From the NCBI RefSeq assembly GCF_026210795.1, contig NC_089442.1, positions 558,001 to 622,000 on the forward strand: 64,000 nucleotides of DNA. The letters run 5' to 3'. Under the pieces are notes generated by a model, which made no database searches, was not told the DNA's origin, and saw only the letters and a program-made list of their open reading frames with translations. This DNA is from Rhizophagus irregularis. Taxonomy: Eukaryota; Glomeromycota; Glomeromycetes; Glomerales; Glomeraceae. Of this stretch, positions 1 to 8,000 are shown piece after piece (positions within the stretch are counted from its first letter, which is position 1; every line of letters begins with the position of its first letter). Made by a program: the position numbers and the translations under genes.

Positions 1-879
1 TATGCTTGAAAAATGGCAATACCGTCATAATCTGCAAGATCTTGTATTTTAACCGAATAAATAACTTAACCAGTTAAATTAACCATTTTAACCGGTCTTA
101 ACAGTCCTATTTGAAAGCAAAAGTTAAAACGAAATATACATTTTTAATATGACATAAGTATAATTTGAAAAGAATATATGATGAGAAAATTTTGTGTTAA
201 AAAATTTATGTATAATACATAATATTGTCTATTGCTTTTTTTTTTTACTATATTATTCACCATTAAAACTGAATCTCATATAAGTTATTGAAATTTTGTA
301 TGTTAATTTTATTTCTAGAGTTACTGTTTATTAATAATAAAACAATTTTATGGTAAGTAAGAAAATTTTAATAGTCTAAGAATTTGCATGGATAAAAATG
401 TGATTATTTTCCCTTATTTGGTTGTGTAACTACATGATCCTTTCGTACCAACAGCCCGATTATGCAGCATAAACGCGCGGGAAAACTATATTGTCAATCT
501 AAAAGTCATGCATTTTATTGATGGTTTTATTTTAATGTATGTAATCACTATAAATTAAATACAGTACACTATAAAACTATGTCATGATAATTCTTCGATA
601 AAAATTTATAAAATTTAATTTTTTATAAGTTGGTACATTTAATAAAGATTGTATTTTGTTTATTGCTCAATTACAAACTGACTTTATTTATGTAAAAAAA
701 AAAAATTTACATATACTCTATAATCAGTGTTGAACAAAATACTGTGTATTTAATATAAAATATAAAAATAATATAAATTAAGTTCAATTATATTCTTCCG
801 ATGATGTCTCATTAATAATTTAAATTTAATACATAATTCCTTTGTTAAATCATCAAAATTTGAATAATGGTGCTATGAC
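1..879. other. AT-rich intergenic DNA, no gene seen
   Basis: No open frame with recognisable motifs and no RNA gene was found. This is the 3' flank of the minus-strand kinase locus that ends at 880. It contains homopolymer A/T runs and one slightly GC-richer patch near 420-480 without coding character. Confidence 0.5.
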
Positions 880-1716
880 TTACTCTGTAAAATCAACAAC
901 TTCTACTGAATTATTGCTAATATTATCATACCTTGGGAGATCATTTGTAAATGGATTAAGTAACCGAGAAGTATAACAAGCCTTTGGATGAGTAGTTAAT
1001 TGGATATTATATGGAAATTTTATATTGTTTTTTCTTGCTTCTTCAAATTGTTTATTAATTTCCTCTTTAATTTTAGTAGCATTTGGTCTATTATTTGGAT
1101 TTGGATCCCAACACTTCTTTATCAACTCAATGTAACTTTCGGGTATTTCTTGCTCATTAATTTCAGGTCTAATTCCATTGCATATCTTCAATGCTAAAAT
1201 ATTATCATGAGCACAATTGTCAAAAGGCTGTCTTCTAGTTGCTATAAAATACATAATCATACCAAAACTATATATATCTGCTGCTTGAGTATAAGGATTT
1301 CCTTTTAATACTTCAGGAGCTACATAAGGCATAACTCCATAAATTTTTGTCTCATCTGTATTTTTTATATCACCAACTTCTCTACATAATCCCATATCTG
1401 AAATACATATTTTGTCTAATACATCAGGAATATAATCATCATTAATACATATAACATTATTAGGTAATATTAATATATTTCCTGTGTGCAAATCATGATG
1501 GACCATTTGTTTGTCATGAATAATTTTAAGACAGTCAATAATTTGATCTAATATATATAATTTCTTAAACCAATACCAAGAATTTTTAATATATTCATGA
1601 TTAACAAAATTTCCAGTTGCAAATTGAAGAACTATGATATAATCTTTTGTATATGGATCTTGAGATATTCCATATATTTGAAGAATTCCATTATCACAAA
1701 TAGAATAATTTTTAAC
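880..1716 (-). CDS. Exon 10: catalytic C-lobe and tail of the kinase
   Basis: 279 codons including the stop at 880-882. In order it shows beta4-beta5 (YGISQDPYTKDYIIVLQ), a helical stretch ending KIIHDKQ, the catalytic loop VHHDLHTGN (Asp kept, HRD Arg to His), ISDMGLC in place of DFG, YGVMPYVAPEVL, ADIYSFGMIMYFIATRRQPF, and CWDPNPNNRPNA. The tail has CYTSRLLNPF, also seen as AIYTSRLLNFNNL in the 42 kb kinase. All residues needed for a protein kinase C-lobe are present. Confidence 0.85.
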   Translation of the reverse strand, partial: VKNYSICDNGILQIYGISQDPYTKDYIIVLQFATGNFVNHEYIKNSWYWFKKLYILDQIIDCLKIIHDKQMVHHDLHTGNILILPNNVICINDDYIPDVLDKICISDMGLCREVGDIKNTDETKIYGVMPYVAPEVLKGNPYTQAADIYSFGMIMYFIATRRQPFDNCAHDNILALKICNGIRPEINEQEIPESYIELIKKCWDPNPNNRPNATKIKEEINKQFEEARKNNIKFPYNIQLTTHPKACYTSRLLNPFTNDLPRYDNISNNSVEVVDFTE

Positions 1717-4700
1717 CTAATAAATTTTTAAAAAAAATTGTTATATTAAAAGATATTGATTAGCTTCATTAATTTAAAGGAAATTATACCTCATTTAATA
1801 ATCCATTTGAAATATCTTGTGAATTGTTTAAACATTTTAAAGCAACTTCTATACTATGTTCTCTTTCCAACTTTTCATAATTTGTATTACATCGTAATAG
1901 GCCATTCTTCCATAATGCCGAATATACTGTAGAAAACCCACCTTTACCTATTTTTTTGATATTACTAAACTGGTAGTATGGTATCCATTCAACTATTATA
2001 TCACCACAATTTTCAATTTTTAATTGCATTTCTTGAATTAGTTCATCAATTTTTTTATTTCCACTAGTCCAGTTTGCAAAATTATTTTTCAAATACAGTA
2101 ATTAATCTGGCATGATTTGCACCACTCATTTTCCATATCTGTATATTGATTTCCACATTTTTTGCAATAACAATCTCCAAGAATTATGATATAATCTTTT
2201 GTATTTGGATTTTGAGATATTCCATATATTTCAGGTACAATGTTAATACTATCATGTGATGTACTTTTTGTTGAATATGAAAGATTGCTACTATCTTCGT
2301 TTTGCATATTAATAGAATATGATCTAACCTGTTGAAAATACATAAAAAAAAATCATTAAAATAAAAATATTTAAATTAAATTACAAAGGATCAAAATTTC
2401 ATACCTCATTTAAAAATTCATCAGTAATAATATTATTTCGCGCATTACTTACATATTTTAAAGTAACTTTTTTATTGGGCATTCTATTCCATTCTCCTTG
2501 ATTATATTTTAATGGACCATTCATCCATATCGTTGAATATAACATAGTGAAATCATTTTTACCTATTTTTTCAATATCATTAAACTGGTCGAATGGTATC
2601 CATTCAATTATTATATCATCATAATTTTTAATTTTTAATTGCATTTCTTGAATTAATTCATCAATTATTTTATTTTCACTGGTCCAATTCGCAAAATTTT
2701 CCTTTAAACTATTTATCTGGCATGCTTTACACCAATTATCATAAATTAAATCTTTATAATCTTTATACATTTTACCACAATTTTCACAATGTTTTCCATT
2801 TTCACAAACTAAAATATAATCTTTTGTATTTGGATTTTGAGATATTCCATATATTTTAATATTATTATATTCAATAAAATAAGATTCAACCTGTTAAAAA
2901 AATATAAAGAAATTATTAACAATAATACAATAAGTTAGAAGAACAAGAAGATCTCAAATTAAATTATAAGAAATTAGAAATTCATACCTTATTTACTAGA
3001 AATTCATTGGTAATATTATTATTTTGTAAATTACTTAAATATTTTAGAGTAACTTTATTTGGTTTCATATTATTTTGAGACGTAAAACCATGTTTCACTT
3101 TATTACAATCAAATGAATCATTTATCCTTATTGCTGAATACAATATATTGGCAGAATCATCTTTTCCTATCTCTTTGATTTCACTAAACTGATTAAATGG
3201 TATCCATTCGACTATATTATCATAGTGTCTGTTAATTTTTAATTGCATTTTTTGAATTAATTCATCAATTTGATTATTTCCACTAGTCCAATTCGCGAAA
3301 TTTTTCTTTAAATTATTTATCTGGCATGTTTTACACAATTTTCTATTAGTGTCAGTATATATATTAGCACATTCTCCACAAAAACTTCCATCTTGAATAA
3401 CTAAAATATAATCCTTTGTATTAGGATTTTGAGATATTCCATATATTTTAAGAGTAGATCTTTTAATAGAATAGAATTTAGTTTCCTAAAGTATATTAAA
3501 AATCATTATATTAAAAAATTTATTTAAATTAAATAAACAACTGAAAGAGATTACAAAGAAATCAAAATTTTATACCTCATTTAATATCTTATTGGTGATA
3601 TTTTGTGAATTATATAAACATTTTAGAGCAACTTCTTTATTAGGTATCCTTTTCCATTCATTTTGTATATATCCTAATGGGCCATCTATCCATATTGCTG
3701 AATATAGTAAGGCGGAATCACTTTTACACATTTTTATAATATTATTAAACTGGTTATATGGTATCCATTCAAATATTATATCACTAAAATTTTCAAATTC
3801 TAATTGCATTCCTTGACTAAATTTATCAATTATTTCATTTCCACTAGTCCAATTTGCAAAATTTGATTTTAAATTATTTATTTGACATGATTCACACCAA
3901 TTAAAGTATATTGATGTGTATATTTCACCACACTTTATACAATGACTTCCATTTTCAAGAACCAAAACATAATTTTTTGTATTTGGGTTTTGTGATATTC
4001 CAATTATTCTAGGAGAATTAGAAGTAAAATCGTCTTCATATATTACAATATCATATGGTTTAATTTGCTAAAATATAAGAGATTTTTATTATATATATAA
4101 AGCATTAAAATTGAATTATAAATAAATTTGAAATTTCATACCTCATTTAAAAACTCTTCAGTAATATCTTGTGAATTATGTAAATATTTTAAAGCAACTT
4201 TAATATTGGGTATTCTTTTCCATTTATAATAATCATAATCCAATGGACCATTCATCCAATTTGCTGAATATAATGTAGCAAAATCACCTTGAACTATTTC
4301 TTTAATATTATTAAATTGATTATATGGTATCCATTCGACTATTGTATTATTATACTTTTTAATTCTTAATTGCATATCTTGAATAACTTCATCAATTATT
4401 TCATTTCCACTAGTCCAATTTACAAAATTTTGTTTTAAATTATTTATTTGACATGAATTGCACCATTTATAACTTAAATCTTTATACATTTTACCACAAT
4501 TTTCACAACACCAATCTTGAAGTACTATTATATAATCTTTCGAATCTTGATTTTGAGATATTCCATATACTTTAACAACATTATTGTTAAAATGACTTTC
4601 TCCATAATTATTTGAAAAACGTTTAGATATTTCAATGACACAATCCTTTGTACGTTTTTCATCAATATATGTTTTAATCTGTAAAATATAAGAAGAATCA

Positions 4701-6800
4701 TTAACACTAAGTACTTAAATTGAATTATAAAGAAACCAGAAATTCATACTTCATTTAAAAATTCATCAGTAGTACACTGTAAATTATCTAAGCAAATTAA
4801 AGTAACTTTTTCATTAGGCTTTCTTTCCCATTCCATTTTATCATAATTATAATATAATGGACCATTTACAAATGTTGCTGAATTACTTTCATATAATTCT
4901 TTGATATTATTAAACTGGTTTAATGGTATCCATTCTATTATTGTATCATTTAGTTTATCAACTTCTAGTTGCATTTGTTGTATAAATTCGTCAATTTTTT
5001 CATTTTCACTAGTCCAATTTGTAAAATTTTGCTTTAAATTATTTATTAAACATTGCTTGCACCATTTATACTTCATATTTTTATATATATTATTACAGAT
5101 TTCACAATAACCATTTTGAAGCACTATAATATAAACTTTTGTAGCTGGATTTTGAGATATTCCATATATTTTAATAATTTTATCATATTCAGCGAAATAT
5201 GATTTAATCTGTTATGATATAAAAATTATTTTAATAAAAGCACTTAAATTACAAAAAAAAATCAAAAATTTCATACCTCATTTAGAAATTCATTAGTAAT
5301 ATCATTATTTTGTGAATTACTCAAAAATTTTAAAGCCACTTCTTTATTAGGTATTCTTTTCTGTTCCATTGTATCACAATTATATTCTAATAAACCATCT
5401 GTCCAAATTGCTGAATATAATGGAGTAGAATCATCTTTGCCTATTTTATTGATATTAATAAACTGATTAAATGGTACCCATTCAACTATTACATCATTAT
5501 GTTTATCAATTTTTAATTGCATTTCATGAATTAATTCATCAATCTTTTCATTTCCACTAGTCCAATTTGCAAAATTTTGTTTTAAATTATTTATTTGACA
5601 TGGGTTACACCATTTATACTTTACATCTGTATAAATTTTACCACAGTATTCACAATAACAATCTTGAAGTATTGAGATATAATTCTTTGTATCTGGGTTT
5701 TGGGATATTCCATATAATTTAATAATATAATCTTCAAAAAATTTATCTGTAAAATATAAAAAAATAAATTATTATAATAAATAAAGTATTTAAAATGACA
5801 GTATAGTAATAAAAAATTCATACCCCTTTATAATTTAAAAATTCCTTATTGGTTAGTTTAAAAGAATTATCATTATCATGATATATTAAATTAATTTTTT
5901 CATTAAGATTCCTTTTCCATTCCATTTTATCATAATTATAAAATAATGGTCCATCCATCCAAATTGCTGAATATAATGATGTGCCTATTTCTTTGATATA
6001 ATTAAACTGATTATATGGTATCCATTCAAATATTGTATCGTCTAATTTATCAATTTTTAATTGCATTTTTTGAATTAATTTATCAAATTTTTCGTTTCTA
6101 CTAGTCCAATTTGCAAAATTTTGTTTTAAATTATTTATTTGACATGGTTACACCATTTGTACCTTTTATCTGTATATATTTTACCACAGTTTTCACAATA
6201 ACAATCTTGAAGTATCATAATATAATTTTTTGTATCTATATTTTGAGATATTCCGTACATTGTAATAATATTACTATGATCATCATTTTCAATAGTATAT
6301 GATTTAGCCTGTTAAAATATAAAATAGTTATTTTAATTAAATTAGATCAAATTAGATTAAATTAGATTATATTTTGGAAGATTCAAAAAAAAATTTCAGA
6401 CCTCATTTAAAAATTCATTGATAATATTATTTTGTGAATTAACTAAATATTTTAAAGCAACTTTTTTATTAGGCATCTTTTTCCGTTCTATTTTATCATA
6501 ATTATATTTTAATGGACCATCTGTCCATATTGCTGAACATATTATACTATAATCATCTTTGTCTATTTCTTTAATATCATTAAGCTGATTATATGGTATC
6601 CATTCAACTATCATATCATCGTAATTTTTAATTTTTAGTTGCATTTCTTGAATTAATTCATCAATTTTGTTGTTATCGCTGGTCCAGTTTGTAAAATTTT
6701 GTTTTAAATCATTTATTTGACATGGTTCACACCATTTATAATCAATTTTTGTGTATATTTCACCACATGTTTTACATGTAATATCATCTTGAAATGACAT
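880..6800 (-). CDS. TKL-type protein kinase with a tandem array of Zn-ribbon/N-lobe exons (three exons frameshifted)
   Basis: Ten exons can be placed on the minus strand: 6800-6402, 6308-5824, 5746-5277, 5208-4750, 4678-4142, 4067-3576, 3485-2988, 2890-2405, 2328-1790 and 1716-880. The nine introns are 68-97 nt, nearly all with donor GTATGA or similar and acceptor ACAG or TAG. The first exon has a CxxC...WCxxC Zn-ribbon, the WTSxN linker and a kinase N-lobe. The eight internal exons each begin with kinase beta4-beta5 (YGISQNPxTKxYI), then repeat ribbon, linker and N-lobe. The last exon carries the C-lobe: HHDLHTGN catalytic loop, SDMG in place of DFG, YVAPEVL, and a C-terminal tail. Seven exon lengths divide by three; exons 2, 3 and 9 leave remainder 2, which matches visible indels. 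ATG at 6800 is preferred over one 66 nt upstream because related kinases here start just before the first CxxC. It could be a living, alternatively spliced gene or a decaying one. Confidence 0.75.
1790..2328 (-). pseudogene. Exon 9 (unit I): best-preserved N-lobe, but frameshifted
   Basis: This unit, next to the catalytic exon, has the only intact glycine-rich loop of the array (IGKGGFSTVYSALW), together with EVALKCL. Between WCKSCQIN and LKNNFANW there are eight bases where sister units have three (near 2093-2101), a net +5 shift that creates a TGA. The 539-nt length (remainder 2) agrees. A start inside the unit cannot be excluded. Confidence 0.65.
2405..2890 (-). CDS. Exon 8 (unit H) of the array
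   Basis: 162 in-frame codons, phase 0. It reads VESYFIEYNN, YGISQNPNTKDYIL, CENCGKMY, WCKAC, WTSEN, IGKNDFTMLYSTIW (glycine loop partly lost) and KVTLKYV, ending NE before GTATGA. Confidence 0.7.
2988..3485 (-). CDS. Exon 7 (unit G) of the array
   Basis: 166 in-frame codons, phase 0. The ribbon reads CGECANIY and LCKTC: all four cysteines are present, but the otherwise invariant Trp is replaced by Leu. WTSGN and KVTLKYL are kept and the glycine loop is lost (IGKDDSANILYSAI). The exon ends NKV..AAG|GTATGA rather than GAG. Confidence 0.7.
3576..4067 (-). CDS. Exon 6 (unit F) of the array
   Basis: 164 in-frame codons. The usual ACAG acceptor is mutated to GCAA, but a TTTTAG three bases upstream gives an in-frame replacement acceptor that adds one codon (CAA). 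The beta4 tyrosine of YGIS is changed (IIGISQNP). CIKCGEIY, WCESC and WTSGN are kept. The glycine loop is degenerate (MCKSDSALLYSAIW), while EVALKCL keeps the lysine. Confidence 0.7.
4142..4678 (-). CDS. Exon 5 (unit E) of the array
   Basis: 179 in-frame codons, phase 0 at both ends. It is the longest intact internal unit because its first segment, before VYGISQNQDSK, is extended to about 38 residues. CENCGKMY, WCNSC, WTSGN, a partly degenerate glycine loop (IVQGDFATLYSANW) and KVALKYL are all present. It ends GAG|GTATGA. Confidence 0.7.
4750..5208 (-). CDS. Exon 4 (unit D) of the array
   Basis: 153 in-frame codons, phase 0 at both ends. CEICNNIY and WCKQC keep all four ribbon cysteines, and WTSEN is present. 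The kinase part is the most eroded of the array: the glycine loop is largely deleted (LYESNSATFVNG) and the beta3 lysine position reads KVTLICL, so lysine has become isoleucine. The donor follows GAA (GAA|GTATGA) where other units have GAG. Confidence 0.7.
5277..5746 (-). pseudogene. Exon 3 (unit C) of the array, frameshifted at its 5' edge
   Basis: The body is in good order: YGISQNPDTK, CEYCGKIY, WCNPC, WTSGN, then EVALKFL and FLNE before GTATGA. The first bases after the acceptor read ATAAATTT where unit D reads ATTAAATC, so one T is missing and the exon is out of phase with a phase-0 junction. Its length, 470 nt, leaves remainder 2, matching that loss. Confidence 0.65.
5824..6308 (-). pseudogene. 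Exon 2 (unit B) of the array, frameshifted
   Basis: The exon starts AKSYTIEND, then YGISQN and CENCGKIY. In the second cysteine pair one base is missing near 6147-6151: unit C reads WCNPCQ where unit B loses a C and runs into a stop at the following TAA. The 485-nt length (remainder 2) agrees with the single deletion. The N-lobe further on is also shortened around the glycine loop (KEIGTSLYSAIW), and three residues are inserted before the donor (FLNYKG). Confidence 0.7.
6402..6800 (-). CDS. Exon 1 (unit A): start, Zn-ribbon, kinase N-lobe
   Basis: 133 codons starting MSFQDDITCKTCGEIY. The ribbon cysteines are CKTC and WCEPC, followed by the WTSDN linker, helix IDELIQEMQLKI, the WIPYNQ strand and KVALKYL, which holds the beta3 lysine. 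The glycine-rich loop is degenerate (IDKDDYSIICSAIW). The exon ends on GAG in phase 0 before GTCTGA. Joined directly to the last exon (1716-880) it would encode a complete kinase of about 411 residues. Confidence 0.75.
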
Positions 6801-6835
6801 TGTGATTTCAAGTTGTTTTTTTCGGAAGAGTAATA

Positions 6836-6891
6836 TTATGATCGGCACAAAAAATGCATCATACAAATTACGTTTGATGTGCGACCGATCA
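6836..6891 (-). promoter_or_regulatory. Shared upstream block containing GATCGGCACAAA (plus-strand reading)
   Basis: Plus-strand GATCGGCACAAA followed by CATACAAATTACGTTTGATG lies about 40 nt upstream of the ATG at 6800. A near-identical block lies upstream of the Sel1 gene (23765), and the first nine bases recur upstream of the kinase-Sel1 pseudogene (46667). All three genes are on the minus strand, with the block in the same orientation relative to the gene. A core promoter or 5'UTR function is inferred. Confidence 0.45.
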
Positions 6892-7379
6892 ACAAATTAA
6901 TGACTAATAAACTTTGTTAACGTGACTTTAAATTTACACCAACTTTATTTGTGTGACAAATATAAATCTTGATATGCAATTATGATTTTTTTTTAACACC
7001 CAAGTAGGATTTTAAGGCGATTTTTTACTTTAAATGGCAAAAATTTTGGTTGATCATTTCATTTCAGTCAGATTTTCACCAAAATTTTCTATTCCGTTTT
7101 TGAAAATCATCCACATGCATAGTTGCCATGGATACAAAAAAAATTTCCTTTTTCGTAAAAAACTCTCAGTTTAATCTTAAATATTAGTACAGTACTGTAC
7201 ATGTACATGTACAAGTACAAGAGCAAGAACATGAACATGTACTGTACATGTACATGTACAGAGAAAGTGAACATTCACTATGGAAACTTTTTGCGCTGAG
7301 TTTAACTGTGCTGCTCAAAAAGAATGTTAACTTGACAGATCATGAAATAGTATGTTGATCATTTTTTATTAAAATGTGA
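6892..7379. repeat. Intergenic DNA with a GTACAT-rich palindromic tract
   Basis: No gene is seen. At about 7184-7262 there is an imperfect palindrome made of GTACATGTACAT blocks on both sides of a short AAGAGCAAGAACATGA spacer. It can fold into a long hairpin. Confidence 0.6.
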
Positions 7380-7429
7380 AATTTTTTTTTTTTTTAATTA
7401 AAAATGTCAAAAACTTGATTAAAAAACAA

Positions 7430-7990
7430 AAAAAAATTAAATTTTTTAATTAAAAAAGTCAGACTTGACGTTTTTTGTTATTAAAAATCAAAAAAAATAT
7501 TTTTTTAATTAAAAACGTCAGACTTGACGTTTTTTGTTATTAAAAATCAAAAAAAATATTTTTTTAATTATAAACGTCAGACTTGACGTTTTTTGTTATT
7601 AAAAATCAAAAAAAAATATTTTTTTTAATTATAAACGTCAGACTTGACGTTTTTTGTTATTAAAAATCAAAAAAAATATATTTTTTAATTAAAAACGTCA
7701 GACTTGACGTTTTTTGTTATTAAAAATCAAAAAAAATATATTTTTTAATTAAAAACGTCAGACTTGACGTTTTTTGTTATTAAAAATCAAAAAAAATATA
7801 TTTTTTAATTAAAAACGTCAGACTTGACGTTTTTTGTTGTTAAAAATCAAAAAAAATATTTTTTTTAATTAAAAACGTCAGACTTGACGTTTTTTGTTAT
7901 TAAAAATCAAAAAAAGTGATTTTTTTAATTAAAAACGTCAGACTTGACGTTTTTTGTTATTAAAAATTAAAAAAAAAATGATTTTTTTTT
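7430..7990. repeat. Nine-copy ~60-nt minisatellite with a palindromic core
   Basis: GTCAGACTTGACG occurs nine times at a spacing of 59-61 nt. Each unit is TTTTTTAATTAAAAACG, the core, then TTTTTTGTTATTAAAAATCA and an A-run. The core ACGTCAGACTTGACGT is an inverted repeat (ACGTCA...TGACGT), and the flanks are A/T mirror-like. The array stops a few bases before the left end of the foldback element at 8001. Confidence 0.9.
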
Positions 7991-8000
7991 AATTATATTA

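Noticed and set aside
1000-1197. Plus-strand open frame of 65 codons
   Set aside because: Antisense shadow of the kinase C-lobe exon; composition is Phe/Ile/Trp-rich without motif. The same holds for the plus-strand frames at 3592, 4901 and 6111.
7430-7990. Regularly spaced 60-nt repeats resembling a CRISPR array
   Set aside because: The spacers are as conserved as the repeats, so it is a tandem minisatellite; the genome is eukaryotic.
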